Shown here piece by piece: positions 23,401-34,533 of a stretch of 64,000 bases of DNA. Location of the stretch: NCBI GenBank assembly GCA_024516155.1, contig JAJJXM010000105.1, positions 42,152 to 106,151 on the forward strand, given 5' to 3'. The DNA comes from Pyronema omphalodes (Eukaryota > Ascomycota > Pezizomycetes > Pezizales > Pyronemataceae). Position numbers and translations under genes: made by a program. The notes beneath the pieces are model-generated. The model saw nothing but the letters and a program-made list of their open reading frames with translations, was not told the DNA's origin and ran no database searches. Each line of letters starts with the position of its first letter. The first letter of the stretch is position 1.

Positions 23401-25313
23401 ATCCATGATCAACTGGATTATTACCTTCGAAATAAGGAACGGGACTACTTAGAAGAGGATTCTGATTCTGATGATGATGATGATGGTGATTCGGCGCAGT
23501 ATGCAAGCCGTCACTCAATAGCGTTGGGGGATCGGTCTACTGCACCCCTGGACCCTGGAAGGGATGAACATATCGTCGATGAAGAGTTGGTATTGGATGA
23601 TTCAAAGGTATTCGAAAGATGTTTTCAGCATGTGAACCATTTCGCAACTGAGGGATTACGAACATTATTATATGCCCATCGGTTTATAGAGGAGCAAGAA
23701 TACATAACCTGGAGGTCGATATATTCCGAGGCAACCACTAGTCTTGTTGATCGTACCGCGCGGATTGAAGCAGCTGCAGAAATCATCGAGAAGGATTTTG
23801 AACTAACTGGAGCAACTGCAATTGAAGATAAACTCCAAAAGGGGGTTCCGGAAGCAATTGATAAGCTACGAAGTGCGGGGATTAAGCTCTGGATGTTGAC
23901 AGGGGATAAAAGAGAAACGGCTATAAATATTGGATATTCTTGTCGGTTGATTAAAGATTATTCAACCGTTACGATATTGTCACATGATGATCCGGTTATT
24001 GCTTCTACTATGAGAGCTGCTATTGCGGATATTTCACAGGGAAAAGTCGCGCATTCGGTCGTGGTTGTGGATGGTGGAACACTGGCTATCATTGAGGCGG
24101 ATGAGGGGCTTGGGTTGTTGTTTTTTGAATTGGCGGTTTCGACGGATAGTGTGATTTGTTGTAGGGCTTCTCCTTCACAAAAAGCAGGGTTGGTAAAGAA
24201 GATTAGAACTAAGGTTACGAAATCGGTTACCCTGGCAATTGGGGATGGTGCAAATGATATTGCTATGATTCAGGAAGCCCATGTGGGAGTTGGTATCACG
24301 GGGAAGGAAGGTTTACAGGCTGCTAGGGTTTCGGATTATTCTATGGCGCAGTTTAGGTTTTTGTTGAAGTTTCTGTTGGTTCATGGAAGATGGAATTATG
24401 TCAGGACTACAAAGTATACTGTGGCGACTTTTTGGAAGGTATGCATATATTTCTCCCCCTCAGGCCATATATTTGGTCTATGAATCCAGCATTATTGATA
24501 CTTACTAACATACCCCAGGAAATGCTCTTCTACCTAACCCAAGCCCTTTTCCAACGCTACTGCGGCTACACCGGCAGCTCCCTCTACGAACCCTGGTCCC
24601 TCAGCATGTTCAACACCCTCTTCACCTCCCTCCCCGTTCTCTGCCTCGGAATCTTCACCCAAGACCTCCGCGCCTCCACCCTCCTCGCAATCCCAGAACT
24701 CTACTCCTACGGCCGCCACAACCAAGGCTTCAACCTCCCCCTGTACCTACAATGGATGCTCCTAGCCATCCTTCAATCCCTACTATCCTTCTTCCTCCCC
24801 TACCTCCTCTTCTCCAACCGCTTGATGAGTGATCAATCCATCTACGCCCTCGGAACACTAAGCTACACAGTCTGCGTCATCTTAATCTCCATCAAGATGC
24901 AGGGTATAGAAATGCATAACAAGAACCTAATGGCAGCTCTAAGCTTCCTGCTATCAGTCGGGGGTTGGGCGTTGTGGAATGTCATACTGTCGCTCACGTA
25001 CGCGAATAATGTTATTCATAATGTTAGAAAGAGTCTTTTGGAACAGTTTGGGAGGGATGGGAATTGGTGGTTGACGATGACACTGACGGTCATGGCTTGT
25101 GTGCTGCTGGATTTGTTGGGGAAGGTGGTGTGGAATTGGCTGAAACCTACGCAGACGGAGATTTGGCAGGAGTTGGAGAAGAGGGAGGAGGTGAGGAGGA
25201 GGTGTGAGGTGTTGGCGATGCGGGAGTTGGAGATGGGGTGGGGTGGGGATAGAGAGAGGGAGGTGGAGAGGATTTTGAGGGAGAGGGAGAAGGGGGTGGA
25301 GGAGGCTGTGTAG
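20461..25313 (+). CDS. DNF3: Dnf3-type P4-ATPase (phospholipid flippase), five exons
   Basis: P4-ATPases flip phospholipids to the cytosolic leaflet; Dnf3 works in late-secretory membranes with a Cdc50-family subunit. Exons are 20461-21192, 21247-21944, 21998-22207, 22257-24438 and 24519-25313, all GT..AG and in phase, giving 1538 residues. About 250 disordered residues precede the first membrane hairpin (RSSRYTVLNFLPKQLFAQFS, then FYFLCVSILQMIP). The actuator loop has DGET at about residue 387. The phosphorylation motif SDKTGTLTDN has its aspartate at about residue 605, followed by KGAD in the nucleotide domain and GDGANDIAM at about 1209. The last exon holds the C-terminal membrane segments. 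The stretch GYDDYRRYKLD after the second membrane segment is why I prefer Dnf3 to Drs2 or Dnf1. Basic and acidic insertions (KKRKGRGKGK near 22560, DSDSDDDDDGD near 23460) lie in the catalytic loop. The last exon is copied twice elsewhere in this window. Confidence 0.95.
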
Positions 25314-25990
25314 CGGGGGTGGGGGGGGGCTGGGGGGATGGCGGTGTAGTGGGGGTGGGGGTGGAGGAATATTGGAACAGATGGGTTGATGATGATGATG
25401 GGTTGATGATTTGTGGATGCGGGGTTTTGATATCATATGCATAAGGAATGAATTGAAGAAGTTATGAACTTTATGGGTTTAGGGTTTAGGGTTGGTTATA
25501 AATATGGTGTTTATTGGTTGTTAGTTATTGGTTGTCAGTTACTGGTTATTGATTATAGGCTATCAGTTATTGATTATAGGCTATCAGTTATTGATTATAG
25601 GCTATCAGTTATCGATTATGGGCTATCAGTTATTGATTATTGATTATTGATTATTGGTTGTCAGTCATTCATCATCGGTTATTGGCTATTACTCATTGAT
25701 TTTCGGTCATTGATACCTAAACCCTCTTTTTTTTTGAGGGAAAGTAAAGTGATATCAAGATGTAGTCTTTCTTTGTTGTTTTGTAGGCTGGAAGTCTTGT
25801 TGACTTGTAGCATCGTTGCATCGTTGCATCGTTGCGTCGTTGCGGAAAATGGTATTCTGATATAATTTCATCTATACTGATGCTTCTAATGATGCCGATA
25901 CTGATGCTTGTACTGATGCCGATGCTTGCACTGATGCCGATACTGATACTGATGCCGATGCCGATGCTCATACCTGTCCTTCTACTCATA
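24500..25990 (+). repeat. Right arm of the 1.4 kb inverted repeat
   Basis: The P4-ATPase last exon and about 680 bp of downstream DNA are mirrored at 1-1400. The downstream part includes a G-rich tract at about 25313-25365, GGGTTTAGGGTTTAGGG near 25480, units of about 33 bp containing ATAGGCTATCAGTTATTGATT at 25545-25640, and GATGCCGATACT-type repeats at 25880-25965. Confidence 0.85.
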
Positions 25991-26430
25991 ATAACACCAA
26001 CACCGATAACAGATATCGGAAAGTACATGTAGTTAGTAATAGCAACACCCCGGAAAGTAGTCAGTAATAGCAATACCCCGGAAATTGACGCCCAGGAAGT
26101 GGATTAGCCCGGGATAGTACTGGGATAATACTGGGATTTTATTGGAATGATGCCGGGGTGATGCTGGGGTGGCTATACCCATTACCCATTACCCATTACC
26201 CATGCGAACCTGTATGTATGTAATTCCGAGGCATAAAGAATAAAGAATCAAGAATAAAGAATAAAGAATAAAGAATAAAGAATGAAGAATGAGGAATAAG
26301 AAATGTCAATAAAGACTCAAAGACTCAAAGACTAAAGATTCAAGATTTCAAGCTCGTTTATAGAAGGATTAAGGATAAGTGATAAGTTATATTACTACCC
26401 TACGTCCTACCCTACCCCATCACCATCACC
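25991..26430. other. Simple-repeat spacer
   Basis: Contains duplicated GGAAAGTAGTCAGTAATAGC-like words at 26017-26090, CATTACC repeats near 26180-26200 and an AAGAATA heptamer tract at 26237-26285. No gene seen. Confidence 0.55.
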
Positions 26431-27290
26431 ATCGAAACACACCTACTTCATTGACCACAGGCTGGGGAGCGTTGCTGGACGAGGATGACGAGCATGCCCC
26501 AACCCAATAAAAATATATATATATATAGAATAACGATAAAAAATGCATGTAGATAGAAACCTAGGGAGAGGGGGAGCGGAGGGACGGATATGGCACAGGG
26601 GAACAGAAGATGAGGCGGTGATTCTTCTTGTTTTTCCTTTGTCACCAGAGAGGAGGGACGGGGAACAGAAAAGAGAGAGGGGAGGGGACGCAGGAAGCGG
26701 GGGAGAGGAGGACGAAGACGGGGACGAGTGAGCGATGACGACGCGGAGCGGAGGAACAGGAAGGGGCGAGGACGGCGAGGAGACAGGGAAGAGGGGTACG
26801 AGAGGAAGAGCGGAGGACATGAAGCAGAATGCAGAAGAGAGGGGAGAGAGGGGCGGAAGGGGGAGGGTGCCCGGGGGAGTCACTTTTTGTATTTTGGCTT
26901 TGTTTCTGCTCTTTTTGGTATCTTGTTTTGTTTTTGTCTTTTGACTACGCGGAGGAAATAAAGGCGGGAAAATAGTTACGCGGAGGAAATAAAGGCGGGA
27001 AAATAGTTAAAACACGGGAGGGGAAGAGAGGAGGAAAGGGGGGAACAACCCGGCGAGGTGGCCCCCGAGCGAACAGGGCTCTTGGAACCGACGACGCGAG
27101 AAGGATTATACCAGCGAGGGGACATCATGGATACTACGACCCTGCCACCGCAGACCGCTCTGGGGCGCAACCCAGTGAGCAACCGGCGTAACAACCGGGA
27201 ACTCAAGATGTATATTAAAAAGAGTAGCCTCCGCCATAACCTTACGGTTGCATGCGAGTATGAGGAAATAAATAAATAAATAAATAAACC
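26430..27290 (+). mobile_element. 5'-truncated 3' end of a Tad1-like LINE
   Basis: Codons at 26449-26508 read TTGWGALLDEDDEH and then stop, which parallels TGWGTLLDPAEEH and stop at the end of the LINE at 60797. A purine-rich 3' UTR follows, with the shared terminal block CTCCGCCATAACC...GGTT...GCATGCG at about 27229-27256. It ends in an (AAAT)n-type tail at 27263-27288. CCCCATCA-rich sequence occurs on both sides (26413-26430 and 27287-27305), a plausible but imperfect target-site duplication. The 20 bp unit ACGCGGAGGAAATAAAGGCG is tandemly duplicated at 26945-27005. Open frames over 26440-26960 belong to this UTR. Confidence 0.72.
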
Positions 27291-27429
27291 CCATCATCAT
27301 CATCATTAGTTGGGACTCGGCAGGATTACTGATGCTTCGATTGGTGTAAGATAGAACAATGGAGTCATTGATATTAAGTTGGTAAGTTTGTGTTAAGTCT
27401 TCAGGTTATTGAGTTTGTGTTAAGTCTTC

Positions 27430-27615
27430 GAGGTATCAACTATCAACTATCAAGTTATCAAGTTATCAAGTTATCAAGTTATCAAGTTATCAAGTTATCA
27501 AGTTATCAAGTTATCAAGTTATCAAGTTATCAAGTTATCAAGTTATCAAGTTATCAAGTTATCAAGTTATCAAGTTATCAAGTTATCAAGTTATTAAGTT
27601 GTCAAGTTATCAATG
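27430..27615. repeat. ATCAAGTT octamer array
   Basis: About 20 near-perfect head-to-tail ATCAAGTT units, with a few ATTAAGTT/GTCAAGTT variants at the right end. It lies between the LINE 3' end and the P4-ATPase fragment, so it sits next to a rearrangement junction. Confidence 0.92.
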
Positions 27616-27667
27616 CCTTTCCAAGTTTCGATATAACAAAAACATCTCCTACATGATTTCACAATCG

Positions 27668-28335
27668 TATTTCTCCCCCTCAGGCCATATATTTGGTCTA
27701 TGAATCCAGCATTATTGATACTTACTAACATACCCCAGGAAATGCTCTTCTACCTAACCCAAGCCCTTTTCCAACGCTACTGCGGCTACACCGGTAGCTC
27801 CCTCTACGAACCCTGGTCGCTTAGCATGTTCAACACCCTCTTCACCTCCCTCCCCGTTCTCTGCCTCGGAATCTTCACCCAAGACCTCCGCGCCTCCACC
27901 CTCCTCGCAATCCCAGAACTCTACTCCTACGGCCGTCACAACCAAAGCTTCAACTTCCCCCTCTACCTCCAATGGATGCTCCTCGCCGTCTGCCAAGCCA
28001 TGCTTAGTTTCTTCCTCCCCTATATCCTTTTCTCGCATCGCATAATGAGTGATCAATCTATCTACGCCCTCGGAACCCTTAGCTACACAGTTTGCATCAT
28101 CTTAATCTCCACTCAAATACAGGGCGTGGAAATGCATAATAAGAACCAGATGGCAGCTCTTGGCTTCATACTCTCGGTGGGGGGGTTGGGCGGTGTGGAA
28201 TGGGGACGGAGATTTGGAAGGAATTGAAGAAGAGACCTTAGGTGCGCGGGAGGTGTGAGGAGTTGGCTGTGGGGGAGTTGAAGATGGGGTGGAGGGTTAA
28301 GGTGAAGTTTGAGGAGGTTGAGAAGACAAAATAAC
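27668..28335 (+). pseudogene. P4-ATPase 3' fragment 2, with internal deletion
   Basis: Homology to the parent begins inside its last intron (27668-27738 matches 24448-24518, including the TTACTAAC branch point and CCCCAG acceptor) and continues into the last exon from 27739. At about 28180-28205 some 170 bp of the parent (roughly 24975-25145) is missing. The junction lies at a GTGGAAT word that occurs at both ends of the missing part in the parent. The frame then shifts and stops at about 28225. The remaining 3' codons are recognisable to about 28300. It is a non-functional genomic copy. Confidence 0.88.
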
Positions 28336-28667
28336 GGTCCTTGAGAGCTGTTGATTTCGAACTTGCAAGACTTACTAACCCCCTCCACGTTTTTGGGTTC
28401 GACTATTGAAAGTTTTTTGACACCTGTGGGCAGTACAACTGGCGGAATGGCACGTACAAAGAAAGACATGCACATGTACTGCGACATCATGAGATATCAC
28501 TGCATGTGATTGTTTTGTTTTTTTTTTTTTTTTGATGCGAGTTCAAATTCATGGACATGGGACCAACATCATGAATGTTTACTTCGGCATACTCATTCTA
28601 CAACTTATTGCACAGAGGAAAGGGTAAGTCATAAGTCATAAGTCATAATTCATGATAATACAGAAGA

Positions 28668-29190
28668 CAGAATACAGAAGACAAAATACAGAATACAGAA
28701 TACAGAATACAGAATACAGAATACAGAATACAGAATACAGAATACAGAATACAGAATACAGAATACAGAATACAGAATACAGAATACAGAATACAGAATA
28801 CAGAATACAGAATACAGAATACAGAATACAGAATACAGAATACAGAATACAGAATACAGAATACAGAATACAGAATACAGAATACAGAATACAGAATACA
28901 GAATACAGAATACAGAATACAGAATACAGAATACAGAATACAGAATACAGAATACAGAATACAGAATACAGAATACAGAATACAGAATACAGAATACAGA
29001 ATACAGAATACAGAATACAGAATACAGAATACAGAATACAGAATACAGAATACAGAATACAGAATACAGAATACAGAATACAGAATACAGAATACAGAAT
29101 ACAGAATACAGAATACAGAATACAGAATACAGAATACAGAATACAGAATACAGAATACAGAATACAGAATACAGAATACAGAATACGAAG
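28668..29190. repeat. AGAATAC heptamer array of about 75 units
   Basis: A nearly perfect array of AGAATAC heptamers over 520 bp, with degenerate AGAAGAC and AAAATAC units at the ends. It lies in the 3' flank of the F-box/RCC1 gene. The same spot in the related fragment at 1798-1812 has two units, and the copies at 47480 and 57480 have about one. The 7 bp period leaves three frames open on each strand, producing long spurious reading frames. Confidence 0.95.
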
Positions 29191-29451
29191 TACAGAAGAC
29201 AATATGCATCTTACACCAAACATCGTAAACAATGACCAACAAAACGCCTGCCTCAGAAATAACAGTAATCTTGAAACACAGAACATATACGAAAAAACTG
29301 AACATGGAAATATACTGAAGAAAAAACATAATGAACAAACCAACAAACGAAGAAACAAACAAACAAAACAAACAAAACAACTCAACATGAAAAAAAAGGA
29401 AACCCCGCATTTCATCAACAAGATGGCAAAAAAAACAAGAAAATCAACACC

Positions 29452-31259
29452 CTAATCCGTTTCCGATTCCTCAGGCATCTCCGTCACAAGCGCGCAGCTC
29501 CCCATTCCTCCCGCAGAGACTTTGTAGGCGAAAAAGTCTCCTTCACCAAAGTCCACAGGCATCGGCTTGTCGAGGATGCCATCGCGAAGGTCATACCGTA
29601 CCCCGATTTCCTGGGCCACCTGTCGCACACCGTGCCCAAGAGCTCCGTGACATCCCCGGTCTCGTCCCCAGGTAAGAACCTTTCCGGTATCGCTGAGGGC
29701 AACCGCGTGACCATCCCCGAAGGAGATGTCGACGATTTCGTTGTTGTAGATGAACTCCTCGATGAAGTCGGGGGTCGCTTTGCCGGTGAGGATTTTGGAG
29801 GTACCGAAGGAACTGTGGCCAATGTATCGATCAAATTGGCCCTTGATGTTGTCTGCATTCAGAAGATAGACGAAGCCATTGCTGTTGAAGACAGCAAACT
29901 CTCGGAACTTGCCCTCCACTCGATCGATTTCGGGACTTCCCCTGGGTGCAAGGATGTTGACCAGTTGCATCGGGACTATGTGGTGTGCGTATTGAAGACG
30001 GACGTCCAAGGCAAATACTCGTCCTGAAGATGTCACGAGCATGACCAGGTCCTCGCCGATTGCGAAATCGACGACACGGTCCTCGTGCGAGGCATCTCCA
30101 AAGACGTCCATAAAGAATGGAATGCGTAGGACATCCACAGATCGGATGGGAATATCGGCGTCTTCGTAGTGAGAGCGCGTAGGGCGGGGCTGGTTCGACT
30201 GCGCTCCGTCAAGCCAAAGAAAGAGGCCGTGATTGTCGATAAGCGCCCCGGAGAAGGTCCTGCCTGCGACAACTTTGGAGCAGATGGGATTGTTGATGAC
30301 GCCCTTGGGGGCGAGGAATTGAATGACGGCAGGCTGACAAGTGGGAAAGCTACCTCTGACACTCCAAATCCTCCCAGACGCGGACAGAGCCAAAAGATGA
30401 TTCTGGCCTGCGGAGATCTGTAGAATTCGCTCGTTGGGGGCGGGGAATTGGATAGCCCGCGGTTTGCGGCTGGACCAGGCGGCTGCCCCATCAAGCGAGC
30501 CGGAGATGAGCACGGCGCCAGACAGAGTGAGGACGGATACACTCGATGCTCTAAATGCCAATGACGTCAGTTGTTATTTTCCATCTTCGGATGGTATTGA
30601 AAAGAAAAAAACAAAAAAAGCGAACCTACCCGCTCTGAATGTCAACGACGCCCTGGCATCTCTTGTCTTCTACCTCTCTCGGGAGATAGCTGTTGACCTT
30701 TCGGTTACGGATTAGGCGGCGGCCATCGTCGCTAAACAATAGCTGGGCGTCTTGTCCCCAACCGAAGAGACGACCGGTTGCTAGGGTCTTGAAAGCACCC
30801 TGCCAATCGCCGTCTTTAGCGAAGCGGTCGATGTGCACATGGAAATTATCCTGTACCGCCGCTTTCCAAAAGACGGCGTCGTTCGAGACAATGTTCCAGT
30901 GTTTCTACACCGATGTTAGAGTTTACACGCTGATGGTACCATCGATCGAGATGAGGGGGTTGGGGTTGGAGATGAGGGAGTTTGAATAGCGAGGAGAGGT
31001 TTGGAATGGACATGACGGGGTTGGAATTGATATGAGAGGGTTGGAATCAGGGCAGGAGCTTGCGATTGTCATCAGAAGTATGGTTGGTCATATGGGATAC
31101 TTACAGACACTGCACTCAGCTGAGTGGCCGCCTTCCAACCTGCGTAGTTAACGATCCGGAGCTTAAGCTCGTTGGCTGTGTGTGGAGTGATGTCAGTGAT
31201 CAGAGCTTTTACACAGGAGTTAGAGGTTACAAACGCAGGTTCGAGATGTAGTCAGTCAT
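29452..31259 (-). CDS. F-box protein with RCC1 repeats (intact copy A)
   Basis: The gene predicts an SCF ubiquitin-ligase substrate adaptor: the F-box would bind Skp1 and the RCC1-type propeller would bind the substrate, as in yeast Saf1. Minus-strand exons are 31259-31235, 31175-31105, 30904-30630 and 30550-29452, in phase, giving 489 residues. Residues 5-52 form the F-box, starting ISNLPNELKLRIVNYAG and continuing to NDAVFWKAAVQDNF. RCC1-like blades include GRLFGWGQDAQL (near 76), NHLLALSASGRIWSV, LVMLVTSSGRVFALDV and GHAVALSDTGKVLTWGRD. The first intron uses a GTTTGT donor; reading it as GTAACC instead breaks the F-box. This is the only copy of three with TGG in place of TAG at the codon after KVLT, and the only one without frameshifts. 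It lies on the left arm of the inverted repeat. Confidence 0.88.
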
Positions 31260-34130
31260 TGTAGCTTATGTTGTCAAAAATTGAGGATAAAATAGATAAA
31301 TTATGTCGTCAAAAATTGAGGATGGGCGTCAAGAAGGAAGAGAAGATGGCCGGGAGCACTGGGGCGCTCGAGTACTTATGAGAAGTAGACCTGTGGTATG
31401 GTGAATGTTTGTCGGAACCAGTGGAGGAGTTATTTCGTCATACTGTAACGTCTGGATGACGGTCGATGGTATCTGATAGCCGGAGAACCTTTCATTTCTA
31501 CTCCTGTCGAGCTTGGCGGAGTGTACGCAAGTATTCCACGATCTTCCAGAGATAATTCCTGTATCTGGTTAGCTGTATATTGATCATACTATACCACTCT
31601 CGATCATGAAGAAGGATAGTTACTATCTGTAGTATATGGAGAATAATAGGTACGCGGGGCATATACGTCAAGGTGGGCCCCGTTTGCCATATTATCCATA
31701 TACCGATCTTGAATGGCCGGATGGACTAGTTTCGCAATACCTTTGTGCTATCGTCAGAACCAGTTCACAGTGGCGGCAACAACGGAGCGCGAGAACATGT
31801 CAACTACATGGCGATCTAGAATAGCTTACTGTCAATAGTATTACCTGGTTTGATTGCGAAAAACCACCAGTACACTGTGCACCAAGTCATTTTGACAAGC
31901 GCACTGCAGGTACCCGGTTCCACGGATCACGCAAAACTAATCTCACTGTTTTTCAGGGCATTAGAGCTGTATCAGTCAACAGGTGAACTGTCTGTTCATG
32001 TCACACGATCTACGATTTTACCCGTTAAACCGGGTATACCGTTGGGAGGTCTGGTCACTCCCCGTGGTGATAGCTTTCGAAGGTGGCCACTGCTACAGAA
32101 TCCATGGAAATAAATTTTGCCCGTTTGTGGTTGGAACGATGGATAGGAGGATGCATTAAAATGTATAGAATTGACCGACACAGTTTCACTGCGGTCCATT
32201 TAACACGTTTGATTCTTATACATAGAGGCATCCTCAAGTTGCTGCTAGGCAGTTTTTTTCAGGAGAAATGAGGCGTGACTCTCATAATTTCATTCATTTC
32301 TGTTTCGGTTCTTCACAATCATTTCAGTTCTAATACCTACTGTAATTTCTAGTATACCGCCGTAAATGGTAAGAGGCGATATGTCGTAGTCCGTTGTACT
32401 TGTCCGTATTACCAGTCTACACTCCGTCATTATCGTCCGTTGTCCACAGTTTCCAATTAACATTCTGTGAATAGCGTCCGTTGTCCCTGCTTGGTACTTT
32501 CAAGCACTTTCGCGCCTCTATCTGACACGAGCGTTATCATCAAATGTATCACAGTATTTCGCTCATTGCCGTGTCCGTTTATGTAGGTGATTATGCCAAG
32601 AGAGTGTGAACCTCTGCAAACATCTGGCACTAGAACGGTCAATGCCAGTGATCAGCACTGAAAGTCTCCTCATGGGCGATATCAATCTCGACCCATCAAT
32701 CGGTATTACTGAAGCACAAGTTACTGATATATTGGAACCCTTGCTTTCGGTTATGCATAACGGTTCGGGCACTACGTCATGAATTCTGTGAATAACCTTT
32801 TGCCTGGTCAGTAGAAACAGTCAATGGACATCTGTCAATGATAACAGCGTCTCTGTGAGCCTTGACGTTTCATCATCGTTTGCTATCAAAGGCTGAAGTC
32901 GTTCCGTGTAAACCCACAAAGAGTGACAAGTGATCCCAGCCATCATCTCTGGTTTAACTCTTTCCCTGATTCGTACATACGGTGTACCAGATTATGCCAA
33001 TCATCATGGTGCCTGTTGGCATCAACGTCTTCTTCAGCCACGTCATTTCTTCTCTAGGTATCCAAGAAATAAGGAAAGACAGCTCAAAAACAAAGCGGAC
33101 TTTATTTGAAAAAATACAGTTCGTTGGTCTGTAGATTGAAAAAGTTGTAATTGTTTCCGATTGACACAATGAAAATCACGAGGAAGAAATGCAATAATGA
33201 AATCAGCAGACCAAAGCCCCGACCTTGACTAAGAAGGAAAAATGAAGGTTGAAGGGAAAGAAGTAGAAGAGAAAGGGAAGGAACGAGGGGCAAGTGAATC
33301 CGGCGTTGAAAGATAGAGACGGTTGAGAGCGGAAAATGTGCGGTGATGTTACTATTTCCATCATCTAATGTGATATGTCAAGTATTACACCGATCTACGA
33401 ATTTTGGAAACATAAGAAGGAGTTTTTCAATTTTTCTTCAGATTTGCCATATGGAGCGTAGTTGAATATCTGAAGATATCCGTTTAGATAATAGTTCTGG
33501 TCAAATCATGAAATACATAATTCATGCACAGAGTCAAAGAAAAAAAAAGGCGATGACAGTAGCAGTGACGCAAATAGGTGAAGAACGCGCATAAGAATAG
33601 CGGAGTGAAAGCTACACACAGGGTTTGTACCAACCCGTGATTATACAGTATAGCTACCACGGGTTACTCCGTTACTGCTTGACCCAAAAACTCCACAATT
33701 CCGAATAAATCACATACACCAGTCTGAATTGATACTGCAGGAAAACTTGCGGTGAAATCCCATTAACCGAAGTTTCTTCGATTTTCAAGATCTCTGACGC
33801 AGCTTGTTGTGACCTGCAGCCGTGAAAACAAAAAGCTTGGACAGTCAGAATTAATCCGGCACTAATATTGATAAATATATACGACGTCGATAAAAACTTG
33901 GCAACGATAGTTTCTGCTAGGAAAATACGCTAACAAAAGTCACTCCTTGACGTAGAATAGCCATTCCACCAGTACCTATCGGATGGAGGATCGAGGTGAT
34001 GGGGAACAATCCAATCCAAAGAGCAAGATGGTCTTTGTACATAAGGGCTCTGCCGAAGCGTCCTTTTGACACTCCCTTCTCCTTATCCATCCCATCTATT
34101 TTACTCTTCGTCTTCATTAATATCATCAAT
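31260..34130. other. Arm DNA between the F-box/RCC1 and 114-residue genes
   Basis: About 2.9 kb without a gene I can support; mirrored at 42488-45378. Open frames of 60-130 codons are not kept in the same frame between arms. It should include the promoter of the F-box/RCC1 gene; TTTTGACGACATAATTTATC-type direct repeats lie just upstream of its start (31265-31320). Confidence 0.5.
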
Positions 34131-34533
34131 ATGTCTACGAATAACACCAACGGCAAGACTTACCAGATCCCAACAGCAATGCTCCTACAAGGTGTCGCCG
34201 CTCAGGTCGTCCCGGGTCAGCCGGACCGCATCCGCCTGTCATTGCCCGATAAGCAAGGTCGTCTGTTTGAGCAAGAGGTAAGCCCCCCCCCCCCTCCCCC
34301 GCTTTTCCCGCCGTAAACTGCTGATACCCTCTTAGATGGCGAGGGCCGACCTTGAATGGTTGGTCAACCATTGTAGTCGTATCCAGGCTGCGAAGAAGAC
34401 TACCGGACTACAGACGACGCCACCAGCACCGTCCCCAGACGCCCGCGCGACCCTCAACAATGGCACCGGCACTCCGATTGCTCCAGGTGCGGGAGCGAGT
34501 CCCACCAATCCGGTCGTCCTCGATGACGAGTAA
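34131..34533 (+). CDS. Small protein of unknown function, left-arm copy
   Basis: Two exons, 34131-34277 and 34336-34533, joined in phase across a 58 bp intron, encode 114 residues. The protein starts MSTNNTNGKTYQIPTAML, has a short mixed segment (VPGQPDRIRLSLPDKQGRLF), and ends in a Pro/Thr/Ala/Gly-rich, probably disordered tail closing VVLDDE. I do not recognise a family. No signal peptide or membrane segment is seen. Support for real coding comes from the right-arm copy: both exons, the intron signals and the stop are kept there although the DNA differs, and the amino-acid changes are mild. An upstream in-frame ATG at 33996 would add 45 residues and is less likely because the added part is hydrophobic and arm-dependent. 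Confidence 0.6.

Noticed and set aside
26443..26961. Ser/Pro-rich and Arg/Gly-rich frames
   Set aside because: They lie in the LINE 3' UTR, which is purine-rich and gives low-complexity frames on both strands.
27430..29190. CRISPR-like arrays
   Set aside because: The units are 7-8 bp and contiguous with no spacers, and the DNA is eukaryotic.
28636..29455. Open frames of 255-267 codons on both strands
   Set aside because: They are produced by the 7 bp array, which keeps every frame open; the repeated peptide has no support outside the array.
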